A stretch of DNA of 10,365 nucleotides from Candidatus Omnitrophota bacterium (GCA_003510525.1 DOMD01000195.1:6402-16766), one strand, 5' to 3'; shown: positions 1-7,890, counted from the stretch's first letter. The notes: a model not told the origin generated them from the sequence alone. Numbers and translations are program-made.

Positions 1-105
1 TCCCTTAACGGCAATAGCGATAACCGAATAGCCTGAACGAGCGGCTTCCTGAGAGAATAGAATCGGAAAATTGCCCCTTCCGGCAATAAGACCTATTTTT
101 TCCAT
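1..105 (-). CDS. lpxI: UDP-2,3-diacylglucosamine pyrophosphatase LpxI, N-terminal part only
   Basis: The first 35 codons of a gene that runs off the left edge. It begins with ATG at 105, preceded by a purine-rich AGGAAAGG about 7 nt upstream. The peptide starts MEKIGLIAGRGNFPILF and continues with a Gly/Ala-rich, Rossmann-like N-terminus typical of the LpxI (DUF1009) family. LpxI hydrolyses UDP-2,3-diacylglucosamine to lipid X and UMP at the cytoplasmic face of the inner membrane. This is the fourth step of lipid A synthesis, done by the unrelated LpxH in E. coli. The position directly after lpxA matches the fabZ-lpxA-lpxI-lpxB order known in alphaproteobacteria and other groups; lpxB would be expected further on, outside the window. 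The identification rests on a short stretch plus context, and no catalytic residues are visible. Confidence 0.85.
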   Translation of the reverse strand, partial: MEKIGLIAGRGNFPILFSQEAARSGYSVIAIAVKG

Positions 106-162
106 ACCTTGGCCTTTCCTTAATCGGAAAGCTTATTCTTTTAGATTATATTTGGCGAGAAA

Positions 163-960
163 TTATAGAGATTCTTCCTGTGGCGCGCGGTTTGCCCTGG
201 CAACTCCCCGCGAAGAAGACTTGATGAAATCTATTAAATAAGCGGCTTCAGGACTTTGGGGAATGTCCTGCCTGGCTTTTTCTACCGCGCTGGTCTTGTT
301 CAGGCCAAGGAAGAAAAGTATTTTGAACGCGATTTTTAAATCCGAGATAATCTTGGAGGAAATCTGGGCCCGGCGCAGTCCAACCAGGTTTAAACCGTAC
401 ACCTTAGCCGGATGGCCGTCACAAGTGGAGAAAGGCGGAATATCCTGAACCACTTTGGAACAGCCGCCGATAATAGACATCTTACCCACCCGGGTAAATT
501 GGTGTATGGCCACCAAACCTCCGATAACAGCCCGGTCTTCTATGGTAACATGGCCGGCCAGGGTAGCGCAATTTGCCAGAACACAATTATCCCCCACCAC
601 ACAATCATGGGCAATATGCGAATAGGCCATAATCAGGTTGTTGCTGCCTACCTGAGTCAATCCTTTTTCTACTGTCCCTAAATTAATAGTGGTATATTCC
701 CGGATAATGTTATTCTCGCCGATTATTAATTTGGTATCTTCACCTTTATATTTTAAATCCTGAGGAACGCTTCCGATAACCGCCCCATTAAAAATCTGGC
801 ATCCGGCTCCGATAACGGTACTGCCGTCAATCAGGCAAGAATTACCGATTTTCACCCCGGAACCGATTTTAACCTTGGGCCCGATAACGGTCCACGGCCC
901 TATTTCTACATCGCCGGGAATCTGGGCTTCTGGAGCAACTATCGCTGTCTTATGTATCAT
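163..960 (-). CDS. lpxA: UDP-N-acetylglucosamine acyltransferase LpxA
   Basis: A 265-residue protein, close to the 262 of E. coli LpxA. It transfers a 3-hydroxyacyl chain from ACP to the 3-OH of UDP-GlcNAc, the first and reversible step of lipid A synthesis, in the cytoplasm. Residues 1 to about 185 are a left-handed beta-helix of hexapeptide repeats (AIVAPEAQIPGDVEIGPWTVIG and onward). The family core follows: a SHIAHDC motif at about 114-120 with catalytic His118 (E. coli His125), then IHQFTRVG at 152-159 and the IPPFSTCDGHPAKVYGLN segment. The C-terminal helical domain (from about 190) begins GLRRAQIS. Its ATG lies 3 nt after the lpxC-fabZ stop codon, and the GGTGA that could act as ribosome binding site lies inside the upstream gene, so the two are probably translationally coupled. 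A 57-nt gap separates it from lpxI. Confidence 0.97.
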   Translation of the reverse strand: MIHKTAIVAPEAQIPGDVEIGPWTVIGPKVKIGSGVKIGNSCLIDGSTVIGAGCQIFNGAVIGSVPQDLKYKGEDTKLIIGENNIIREYTTINLGTVEKGLTQVGSNNLIMAYSHIAHDCVVGDNCVLANCATLAGHVTIEDRAVIGGLVAIHQFTRVGKMSIIGGCSKVVQDIPPFSTCDGHPAKVYGLNLVGLRRAQISSKIISDLKIAFKILFFLGLNKTSAVEKARQDIPQSPEAAYLIDFIKSSSRGVARANRAPQEESL

Positions 961-963
961 CTT

Positions 964-2283
964 TTAATTATTCACCAGGGCAAACATCAGCTCGCCTTCA
1001 GCGGCTACTTTACCATCCACATAAGCCTTACCGTAAACCCGGCCGGTCTTGGATTTAATTCTACCGGCGATAACCTCAATCACCAGCTGGTCTCCCGGTA
1101 AAACCGTCTTTCTGAATTTTACCCGGTCTACCGCCATAAAAAAGGCCAATTTCCCCTGGTTTTCTTCGGGAGAAAGCATCATTACTCCTCCCACCTGAGC
1201 CATGGCCTCAACGATCAAGACTCCGGGCATAACCGGCCTGCCGGGAAAATGCCCAACGAAAAAATTCTCATTCATAGTTACATTCTTGATTCCCACCGCC
1301 CGTTTGCCCTTCTCCATGGAAATAATTTTATCCACCAGGAGAAAAGGATAACGATGAGGAAGTATCTTCATAATCATCGCGGTGTCAATTACTTCATCGC
1401 TCTTAGGAATATAACCGGCGGATATCCCCCCAAGCTCAAGGCGCGCCTTTTGCTGCCAAATTTTCTTGACTAATTTTAGATTAAGGGAATGCCCGCTCCT
1501 GATGGCGATTATCCTGGCTTTAAGCGGCACACCTAACACATAAAGGTCTCCCATCAGGTCCAATATTTTGTGGCGCACGAATTCATCGCCAAAACGTAAT
1601 GTATTATTGATGACCTCATTCTCACCGACCACCAGGGTATTCTGATAATTAGCCCCCCGGCCTAAGCCTTTCCCCTGCAGGTCATCAGCTTCTTCTTTAA
1701 GGCAAAATGTCCTGGCCCGGGCAAGCTCACTCTCAAAGGCCTCCGGGTTCAGGGTTAAATCCATATACTGAGACCTAAGAAAAGAGTGGTTATAATTTAA
1801 GGTATAGGAAATTTTGAAATCATTGTCGGGAAGGGCCACAATCGTCCCGTTTTCATCCTGGACACTTATTGGTTCTTTCAGGATGTAAAATTTTTTCGGC
1901 GCGTCCTGTTCTATTATGCCGGCTTTTTTAAGCGCCTCTAAGAAATCAAGCCCGGAACCGTCCATCCCGGGTATCTCGTTATTATCAAGTTCTATCAAAA
2001 GGTTATCTAACTGCAATCCGGATAAAACCGCCAGAAGATGCTCAACCGTATGCGCCTCAGAATCATTCGCCCCCAAGGAAGTGCGGCGCATACTGCTCAT
2101 AGACTCTAAAAGATTCCGGCAATCTACCTTTATTACCGGCTTCTGGGCCAAATCCAAGCGCGTGAAATTTATTCCGGTATTTACCTCAGCCGGCTTAAAT
2201 GTCAGGTTAACCTTATTACCGGTATGTAAGCCTATTCCTGAAATTTTAACCGGGCCCTTGATTGTCTTCTGCATAGGTTCCAT
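964..2283 (-). CDS. lpxC-fabZ: Bifunctional UDP-3-O-acyl-GlcNAc deacetylase / 3-hydroxyacyl-ACP dehydratase (LpxC-FabZ fusion)
   Basis: One uninterrupted 439-residue frame with two enzymes. Residues 1 to about 285 are LpxC, the zinc deacetylase that commits the cell to lipid A synthesis. Visible are GIGLHTG (16-22), HTVEHLLA with Glu81 and zinc ligand His82, RHKILDLMGD with ligands His238 and Asp242, and the catalytic His265 in RSGH. Residues about 297-439 are FabZ, with ILPHRYPFLLVD (307-318), the hot-dog helix GHFPGRPVMPGVLIVEAMAQ holding catalytic His345 and Glu359, and DRVKFRKTVLPGD. All catalytic residues are present in both halves. Such fusions are known from Bacteroidota and some other phyla. 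In-frame TAA directly precedes the first ATG; a second ATG at 2274 (MQKTIKG) is equally plausible and neither has a strong ribosome binding site. The palindromic repeat at 2306-2447 lies just upstream. Confidence 0.96.
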   Translation of the reverse strand: MEPMQKTIKGPVKISGIGLHTGNKVNLTFKPAEVNTGINFTRLDLAQKPVIKVDCRNLLESMSSMRRTSLGANDSEAHTVEHLLAVLSGLQLDNLLIELDNNEIPGMDGSGLDFLEALKKAGIIEQDAPKKFYILKEPISVQDENGTIVALPDNDFKISYTLNYNHSFLRSQYMDLTLNPEAFESELARARTFCLKEEADDLQGKGLGRGANYQNTLVVGENEVINNTLRFGDEFVRHKILDLMGDLYVLGVPLKARIIAIRSGHSLNLKLVKKIWQQKARLELGGISAGYIPKSDEVIDTAMIMKILPHRYPFLLVDKIISMEKGKRAVGIKNVTMNENFFVGHFPGRPVMPGVLIVEAMAQVGGVMMLSPEENQGKLAFFMAVDRVKFRKTVLPGDQLVIEVIAGRIKSKTGRVYGKAYVDGKVAAEGELMFALVNN

Positions 2284-2305
2284 TTACCCCGTTACACCCA
2301 GAAAG

Positions 2306-2447
2306 CCCCGCCCTTTAGAGGTTGGGTCATAATTGCTTTTTCTGGTCGGATAGGCGGGGTTTTCTAACCCCGCCTCATCGAGAGCGGGACAAGAATGTCC
2401 CGCCTATCCGCCAAAAATGTTTATTTGACCCAGCCTCTTTCGCGGGG
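2306..2447. repeat. Nested palindromic repeat (MITE/REP-like) overlapping the lpxD 3' end
   Basis: About 142 bp built as nested inverted repeats. Outer arms are 2318-2329 (gaggttgggtca) and 2426-2437 (tgacccagcctc), 11 of 12 matching. They extend outward to ccccgc at 2306-2311 against gcgggg at 2442-2447. Middle arms, 2347-2358 and 2399-2410 (cggataggcggg / cccgcctatccg), match perfectly over 12 bp. Inside are two perfect stem-loops: 2353-2374 with 9-bp arms and a ttct loop, and 2384-2403 with 8-bp arms and an agaa loop. The middle arms share bases with these hairpins, so alternative folds are possible. It encodes the last 23 residues and the stop codon of lpxD. The architecture fits a non-autonomous palindromic mobile repeat. 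Exact ends are uncertain; no target-site duplication is clear and no other copy lies in the window. Confidence 0.8.
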
Positions 2448-3481
2448 TGTAATGTCTCCAGCTTCTCCAATTCCGCCAGACGCTTCTTCAGGGCTGAAAC
2501 TTCCTCATAAAGCCGCGGCAGTCTCTGAAGGCAGGCATTTACTTTTTTGGCCTCACTGTGCGGCCTGGCCGGATACCCGGAAACAAAGGTATTGGCGGGA
2601 ACAGATTTGGTAACCCCGGCCTGGGCGGCGATTATGGCGCCATCCCCGATTGTAATATGCCCGACTAAACCGGCTTGACCGGCTAAGATGGCGTTATTTC
2701 CGATAACCGTGCTTCCGGAAATACCTACCTGAGATATAATTAATGTATTTTCACCGATAATCACATTATGGGCAATTTGAACCAAATTATCAATCTTGGT
2801 GCCTTGGCCCACAATTGTCTTATCAAAACGCGCCCGGTCAATGGTAACATTGGCCCCTATCTCCACATCATCCTGTATTTCTACGGTGCCTATCTGAGGG
2901 ATTTTTTGATGCCTGCCGTTAACATTGATAAAACCAAAACCGTCTGAGCCGATAACTGTTCCGCTGTGAATTATTACCCGGCTGCCAATGGTTATCTTCT
3001 CCCTTATTGAGACATGAGGATATACAACGCAATCATTGCCTATAGAACTACCGCAGCCGATAAAACATCCGGGATAAATAACCGTCCGGTCTCCTATTAC
3101 CGCGTTATCATCTATTACCACATAGGCGCCTAAAGCCGCGTCTTTACCTAAAGATACATTCTTACCGATGATAGCGCTGGGATGAATTCCCGCGGGATGA
3201 CGCGCCTGGGATGGACAAATATGAGAAACCACCCTGGTAAAGGCAAGCGAGGGATTATCGGTCTTGATTATCGGCTTAAGAAGCGAACCAACATCCTTGG
3301 AGGTAATGATAGCCGAGGCATTGGTCTCATCCGCCAGACTGCCGTAGCGGGAATTAGCCAGGAAAGTAATATCTCCCGGCCGAGCCTCTTTTATTCCGCT
3401 GACTCCGGTTATGACGGTATCCGGATCCCCCACTATTTCCCCGTCAATAAGCCTGGCTATTTCAGATAAAGTGCTTTGCAT
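2375..3481 (-). CDS. lpxD: UDP-3-O-acylglucosamine N-acyltransferase LpxD, with repeat-derived C-terminal tail
   Basis: A 368-residue LpxD, which adds the second 3-hydroxyacyl chain (N-linked) to the deacetylated product of LpxC. Residues 1 to about 98 are the uridine-binding N-terminal domain ([19 protein letters not shown], 28-46). Residues about 99-305 are the left-handed beta-helix of hexapeptide repeats. The [10 protein letters not shown] motif (231-240) carries catalytic His238, equivalent to E. coli His239. The C-terminal helix ([26 protein letters not shown], 315-340) is where LpxD proteins usually end. Here the frame goes on 28 residues, of which 346-368 are encoded by the palindromic repeat, ending at a TGA between its two inner hairpins. 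The ATG at 3481 fits the family N-terminus, but only A-rich sequence precedes it and no clear ribosome binding site is seen. It lies 24 nt after the Skp gene. Confidence 0.95.
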   Translation of the reverse strand: MQSTLSEIARLIDGEIVGDPDTVITGVSGIKEARPGDITFLANSRYGSLADETNASAIITSKDVGSLLKPIIKTDNPSLAFTRVVSHICPSQARHPAGIHPSAIIGKNVSLGKDAALGAYVVIDDNAVIGDRTVIYPGCFIGCGSSIGNDCVVYPHVSIREKITIGSRVIIHSGTVIGSDGFGFINVNGRHQKIPQIGTVEIQDDVEIGANVTIDRARFDKTIVGQGTKIDNLVQIAHNVIIGENTLIISQVGISGSTVIGNNAILAGQAGLVGHITIGDGAIIAAQAGVTKSVPANTFVSGYPARPHSEAKKVNACLQRLPRLYEEVSALKKRLAELEKLETLHPAKEAGSNKHFWRIGGTFLSRSR

Positions 3482-3505
3482 GTTTATTTTTTAAAATTAT
3501 GAGGG

Positions 3506-4033
3506 CTATTTCCCCGCTGGCGCCTTGGTTTTCTTGTAATTCGCCTGGAGCATTTCTAAGACCTTATCGGTAACATCGTTGGCCTTATTGGTATAGGCAA
3601 ATACCCGGTCGTTAAAAATCATAGTATAACCCTCTTTTTTGGCAAACTGGGCTGTGGCCTCCTCAATGTCTTTAGCTACCTCTTTAAGCCGGTCATCGCC
3701 TTCTTTCTTCAGGTCGGTTTCCCTGGTTAAAGTAAAATCCCGCGCCGCCTTAACCTTATCCTCCAGATCCTTCTGTTGTTTTTCCTTTTCGGCTTCGGTA
3801 AGAAGATTAAGCTTATCCTGAAGTTGTTTTATCTCGGAAATCTTGACATCCCGCTCTTTTTCATAAGAACCGGCTTTCTGCTCAAGGCCTTTGGAATATT
3901 CCTTGGTCTTTTCGTATTCATCAAAAAGCTTCCCCACGTCCACCGAACCGGTCTTCTCCCCCGCCGCGAAAGCTATGTTTAAAAACGTTACATAAAATAA
4001 CAAACCTGTTACAACTATCAATATCTTCTTCAT
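3506..4033 (-). CDS. skp: Periplasmic OmpH/Skp-family chaperone
   Basis: A 175-residue exported protein. Residues 1-23 are a signal peptide: MKK, a hydrophobic run ILIVVTGLLFYVTFLNIA, then AFA as the likely cleavage motif before AGEK. The mature part opens with the family's short beta strand (TGSVDVGKLFDEYEKTKEY). Residues about 35-135 are a long, highly charged helical hairpin rich in Lys and Glu, matching the tentacles of Skp. The closing beta strand follows (GYTMIFNDRVFAY, 135-147). Skp trimers hold unfolded outer-membrane proteins in the periplasm and deliver them to BamA, whose gene is immediately upstream with a 39-nt gap. The start has a clear ribosome binding site, AGGAG followed by an A-rich spacer. 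The bamA-skp-lpxD order is conserved in many diderm bacteria. Confidence 0.93.
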   Translation of the reverse strand: MKKILIVVTGLLFYVTFLNIAFAAGEKTGSVDVGKLFDEYEKTKEYSKGLEQKAGSYEKERDVKISEIKQLQDKLNLLTEAEKEKQQKDLEDKVKAARDFTLTRETDLKKEGDDRLKEVAKDIEEATAQFAKKEGYTMIFNDRVFAYTNKANDVTDKVLEMLQANYKKTKAPAGK

Positions 4034-4072
4034 TCTTTTTTCTCCTTATATATATCTTTTGCGCCTTCGCGT

Positions 4073-6505
4073 TTAAAAGCCGTGGCTTAAGCTGAAATGA
4101 AACCTGCCTTTTCCTTTTGAAGGCTCACCCGGTTCCTTGTTTAAGGGCCAGCCATAATCCAATCTCATCGGCCCAATCGGAGTTTTAACTCTCACCCCAA
4201 AACCAAAACCTGATTTAAAATCTCCGGAAGCAAAATCAGACATTTTTCTCCAGACATTACCCGTATCGTAGAATACCGCCCCCTTAATGAAATCAACGAT
4301 GGGATAAAGATATTCAATGTTGCCCACCAGCATTGAATCGCCTCCGATAGGATCCTTGGATACCGGGTCTATAGGCCCGATTTTTCTTTCGTGATATCCG
4401 CGGATGCTATAGGCGCCTCCGGCGTAAAAACGCTCATAAATAGGAACGGTGCCGGAATTAGCGTAGGCATCGGTTAATCCGGCGCGCAGCCTAAACTCCA
4501 AGACCGAAGAATTAAATAAACCAAAATATTTACTGTTGGCGGTGGTAAACTTGACAAAATCCTTATCGCCTCCGAAAGGCCCGCCGGCAAGTTCAAATGT
4601 CCCGGCTAAGACATAGCCCTTGGAAGGGCTAAAGATATTATCCCGGGTATCCCTGGTTAAACCAAACTGCATTGAGCTTATGATATTGGTTCCTACCTCT
4701 TTTATCAGATCGGCTGTGGCATCGCTGGAGGCGTTGGAGATATCCACCTCTTCTATCTTATACATCGTATCGGCCCTAAGATATTCATTCAACTCTTTTC
4801 CCAGGCGCAGGTCGCCTCCGGTCCTTTTCTCGCTATAGCCGTAACCTACATCGGTCTCCCTATCGCGGGCCCGGCGGTAAGCGTCAAAACCAAAGGATAC
4901 CGGATAATCCCACATCCAGGGCTCGGTAAAACTCATTTCAAAGTTAGTGGTAATTGAACCGAGTTCCGCCCGAAAACGCAGGTCCTGGCCGCCGCCGGTA
5001 AAATAAGGAAAATTCTTCCAGTCAAAATTCTTCTGGGCTACCTCTATAAAACCTATCAGACTGTCTACCGAGCTGTATCCGCCGCCGAAACTGAACTCTC
5101 CGGTCTTGGACTCTTTTACATCCACGACCAGATTCCTTTTGCTTGGGTCGGGAGAATCCGAAGGCTCAATATCATACCCTACCTCCTCAAAGAAACCCAG
5201 ATTCCGCAGGCGCTCCTTACTGCGTTTAAGCTTATCCCCGTCAAAACGCTCACCCGGGTATATCCTTAGCTCCCTCCGGATAACCTTATCTTTAGTTTTT
5301 ATATTCCCCCGTATCTTAACCTTGTCCACATAGCCGATTATTCCCTCATCTATAGAATAGGTAACATCCACCCGGTCAGTATCCGGATTTAGATAAGAAC
5401 TCTCAGAAGCCTGGGCAAAAATATAGCCCTTATCAAAATAGAGGCTCTGGATATCAGAAGCGCCTTCGTGCATGCTCTCCGGGCTGAAAACCTTACCCGC
5501 GCCCAAGGCCTTCAGGGATTTAATTATCTCATCCTCGCCAAAAACCGTGTTGCCTTTGGCGCGCACTTGGCCGATAACATACTTTTTCCCCTCTTCAATC
5601 CTAATTACCACAAACATCCAGCCTTTTTTCGCTCCATAACCGGTTTCGTAATCTATCTTCGCGTCGGTATAGCCTTCCCGGCGGTAAAAAGACTTTAATC
5701 TTTCAATATCATCCTTTAAAAGATCTTCTTTGTAAAAACCCGAACTAAAAAAACCCGCCCGGCGGCTTTTCATCAGCTTAATCAACCTTTTGGTTTTTAA
5801 ATTTTTATTGCCGCGGATATCGAATTTTTTTATCTTCATCCGGGCGCCGGAATCAATGGTAATGGTAAGGATTACCTTGTTAGTCTCAGAGCTGATAACC
5901 TGGCCTTGAGTTATCCGGGCCTCAGGATAACCCTTCTTAACACAGGCATCCTTGATTGTCTGGAGGTCCTCTCTTAATTGAACCTCATCCAGATACTGGC
6001 CCTCCTTAAGCTTGATAGTTTCTCTTAATTTCTCTTCACGGATTATCCGGGAGAAATATCCCTTGAAAACAATTTTTCCGATAAGCGATTTCTCGGTAAC
6101 AATTATGAACACCTTAAGCCCTTCCTCAAAATTTTGGGTATCTATCTTGATGTCGCTGAAGTAACCCAATTCATTGACCCGCTTGATATCCTCACTAATA
6201 ATATTCGTGGAATAAACCGAACCCAGGCGAGTCTTGATCTTGGAAAGAATAACCGCTGAGCTAATGAACCTGTTGCCTTGAACCTCAATAGCCGTAATTT
6301 TTTTCTCGACAGGCGGTTCGACTCTGCTCACCGCGGGCGGGCTTTGGGCTGATTTTAAAGCTGTTTCAGGCTCACCCGGGTCTACAACGGCCCCCAAGAC
6401 AGATCTTTCTTCGGCTGTCTGATTAGCCGAGCCTTGAGCATAAGCTGTTTTTGATAGCAAAGCTAACGCTCCGATAATAAAAAATAAGAAATATTTTGTT
6501 CTCAT
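4073..6505 (-). CDS. bamA: Outer-membrane protein assembly factor BamA
   Basis: An 810-residue Omp85-family protein that inserts beta-barrel proteins into the outer membrane; the length equals that of E. coli BamA. Residues 1 to about 24 are a signal peptide ending AYAQG. A Pro/Glu-rich linker (about 25-67) precedes five POTRA domains, starting near residues 70 (ITAIEVQGN), 142 (IGKIVFKGY), 223 (MKIKKFDIRGN), 310 (VIGQVRAKGN) and 391 (GYVDKVKIRGN). The barrel spans about 468-810. It includes the IRGY motif at 701-704 (the conserved (V/I)RG(F/Y) of barrel strand 13 and loop 6) and a C-terminal beta-signal ending FHFSLSHGF, with the required terminal aromatic residue. The ATG at 6505 is the only one before the signal peptide. 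It has no ribosome binding site but a good promoter lies just upstream. Confidence 0.97.
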   Translation of the reverse strand: MRTKYFLFFIIGALALLSKTAYAQGSANQTAEERSVLGAVVDPGEPETALKSAQSPPAVSRVEPPVEKKITAIEVQGNRFISSAVILSKIKTRLGSVYSTNIISEDIKRVNELGYFSDIKIDTQNFEEGLKVFIIVTEKSLIGKIVFKGYFSRIIREEKLRETIKLKEGQYLDEVQLREDLQTIKDACVKKGYPEARITQGQVISSETNKVILTITIDSGARMKIKKFDIRGNKNLKTKRLIKLMKSRRAGFFSSGFYKEDLLKDDIERLKSFYRREGYTDAKIDYETGYGAKKGWMFVVIRIEEGKKYVIGQVRAKGNTVFGEDEIIKSLKALGAGKVFSPESMHEGASDIQSLYFDKGYIFAQASESSYLNPDTDRVDVTYSIDEGIIGYVDKVKIRGNIKTKDKVIRRELRIYPGERFDGDKLKRSKERLRNLGFFEEVGYDIEPSDSPDPSKRNLVVDVKESKTGEFSFGGGYSSVDSLIGFIEVAQKNFDWKNFPYFTGGGQDLRFRAELGSITTNFEMSFTEPWMWDYPVSFGFDAYRRARDRETDVGYGYSEKRTGGDLRLGKELNEYLRADTMYKIEEVDISNASSDATADLIKEVGTNIISSMQFGLTRDTRDNIFSPSKGYVLAGTFELAGGPFGGDKDFVKFTTANSKYFGLFNSSVLEFRLRAGLTDAYANSGTVPIYERFYAGGAYSIRGYHERKIGPIDPVSKDPIGGDSMLVGNIEYLYPIVDFIKGAVFYDTGNVWRKMSDFASGDFKSGFGFGVRVKTPIGPMRLDYGWPLNKEPGEPSKGKGRFHFSLSHGF

Positions 6506-6512
6506 GTATTTT

Positions 6513-6541
6513 ATTATAGTGAATTACACTTCAAAAAGCAA
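6513..6541 (-). promoter_or_regulatory. Putative sigma-70-type promoter of bamA, predicted leaderless
   Basis: On the minus strand a TTGCTT -35 element (6541-6536) is followed after 17 nt by a perfect TATAAT -10 element (6518-6513). Only 7 nt (aaaatac) separate the -10 from the bamA ATG at 6505. Transcription would therefore begin within a base or two of the start codon and give a leaderless or nearly leaderless mRNA. The site fills most of the 41-nt dnaB-bamA gap. The -10 and the spacing are ideal, while the -35 matches only TTG of the consensus. This is a prediction from sequence alone. Confidence 0.55.
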
Positions 6542-6546
6542 TTGAA

Positions 6547-7890
6547 TTATTCCTCTCCCGGCCGGGCCATATTCTCAAATCGGGCGTACTCCTTAACAAA
6601 AACCAGATTAAAGGCTCCTACCGGGCCGTTACGCTGTTTGGCAATGTTTATCTCGGCCAGGCCCTTATTCTCTTCGGTGGGATTATAATATTCTTCGCGC
6701 ATAAGCAAAACCACCACATCCGCGTCCTGCTCAATCGCCCCCGATTCCCTGAGGTCGGATAACTGCGGCTTATGGTCGGTGCGGCTTTCTACCGCCCGGG
6801 AGAGCTGGCTTATGGCAATCACCGGAACATTCAACTCTCTGGCCAAAGCTTTCAACGAACGCGATATATCGGAAATTTCCTGTTGTCTGTTCTCAATCTT
6901 ATTTGAGCCGCGCATAAGCTGAAGATAATCCAAAACAATCATCTTAATATCATACTGAGATTTCAACCTCCTGGCCTTGGCCCTTAATTCCATTGCTGAA
7001 ATAGACGGAGTATCATCAATAAAAATAGGCGCCTCGGAAAGTTTACCGGCGGCGGCGGTTAATTTCGGCCAGTCGGAAAGCGACAAAAATCCCGTGCGCA
7101 CCTTATGGGCGTCAACCCTGGCATGAGAGCAAAGGAGGCGCTGAACCATCTGCTCTTTAGACATCTCTAAGCTGAAAAACGCGGTAGGCACTTTTTCGAT
7201 AACCGCGGCATACTCCACCATCCCTAAGGCCAGCGCGCTTTTGCCCATCGAAGGCCGGCCGGCGACAATAATCAGGTCTGAAGGCTGAAGGCCGGCGGTC
7301 TTGATGTCAAAATCGGTGTATCCGCTGGCTATGCCGGTAACATGAACCTTCCTCTGATAAAGCTTATCAATTGCCTCAATAGAATCCTTGATTATTTCCT
7401 TCAGAGGAACAACCTGGCCTGATTTGCGCTGATCCCTGATTTCAAAAATAAGCCGCTCGGCATCATCCAAAACCACATCAGTATTCCCTTCAGCGGTATA
7501 GGCATCGCTGATTATCCGGGTAGAATTACTGATTAAAGCCCGCAAGGTTGCCTTTTCCCTGACGATATGGGCGTAATGCTGAATATTGGCCGCGGTAGGG
7601 ACGGTATTAACCAATGAGGCTATATAGCTGGGCCCTTCAACCTTGTCCAGGATATTCTGCTTCTTCAATTCCTCGCAGATGGTAATAATATCAATGGCCT
7701 TATTCTGATTAAACAACCCCAGTATGCAGTTATAGATGCGGCGGTGGCTGTCTTTGTAGAATAATTCCGGAGATAAAATCTCAATTGCCTGGGCAATGGC
7801 TTCTTCGTCAATAAGCATCGAACCTAAAACAGCCATTTCAGCTTCGAGATTCTGGGGCGGGAGTTTTTCTAAGATAAGTTCCTGAGGCAT
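6547..7890 (-). CDS. dnaB: Replicative DNA helicase DnaB
   Basis: A 447-residue hexameric 5'-3' helicase of the replication fork. Residues about 10-110 are the N-terminal domain that contacts DnaG primase, opening with the hallmark LPPQNLEAEMAVLGSMLID (10-28). A linker region (about 150-180) leads to the RecA-type motor. The motor shows Walker A GRPSMGKSA (211-219, Lys217), the catalytic Glu242 in FFSLEMS, Walker B IVLDYLQLM (318-326, Asp321), the ISQLSRAVE segment (360-368), the DLRESGAIEQDADVV block (379-393) and KQRNGPVG near 418-425. The length is normal and there is no intein. An in-frame TAA lies two codons upstream, so ATG at 7890 is the earliest start and it fits the family. No clear ribosome binding site precedes it. 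The upstream gap holds the repeat at 7905-8018; dnaB closes the classical rpsF-ssb-rpsR-rplI-dnaB run. Confidence 0.98.
   Translation of the reverse strand: MPQELILEKLPPQNLEAEMAVLGSMLIDEEAIAQAIEILSPELFYKDSHRRIYNCILGLFNQNKAIDIITICEELKKQNILDKVEGPSYIASLVNTVPTAANIQHYAHIVREKATLRALISNSTRIISDAYTAEGNTDVVLDDAERLIFEIRDQRKSGQVVPLKEIIKDSIEAIDKLYQRKVHVTGIASGYTDFDIKTAGLQPSDLIIVAGRPSMGKSALALGMVEYAAVIEKVPTAFFSLEMSKEQMVQRLLCSHARVDAHKVRTGFLSLSDWPKLTAAAGKLSEAPIFIDDTPSISAMELRAKARRLKSQYDIKMIVLDYLQLMRGSNKIENRQQEISDISRSLKALARELNVPVIAISQLSRAVESRTDHKPQLSDLRESGAIEQDADVVVLLMREEYYNPTEENKGLAEINIAKQRNGPVGAFNLVFVKEYARFENMARPGEE

Noticed and set aside
412..681. An 89-codon plus-strand frame opposite lpxA
   Set aside because: Antisense to well-conserved LpxA hexapeptide repeats; no family resemblance.
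1916..2332. A 138-codon open frame on the plus strand opposite the LpxC coding region
   Set aside because: It is antisense to a clearly conserved enzyme, has no recognisable domain and reflects the codon pattern of the real gene.
2353..2374. GC-rich hairpin as an intrinsic terminator between lpxD and lpxC
   Set aside because: The stem is strong, but no U tract follows on the minus-strand transcript, and lpxC, lpxA and lpxI downstream have no other evident promoter. It fits better as part of the nested palindrome.
3182..3469. A 95-codon plus-strand frame opposite the LpxD N-terminus
   Set aside because: Antisense to a conserved domain, with no recognisable domain of its own.
163..3481. Hexapeptide repeats in LpxA and LpxD as a DNA repeat array
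   Set aside because: The periodicity is at protein level (left-handed beta-helix) and is normal for both families.
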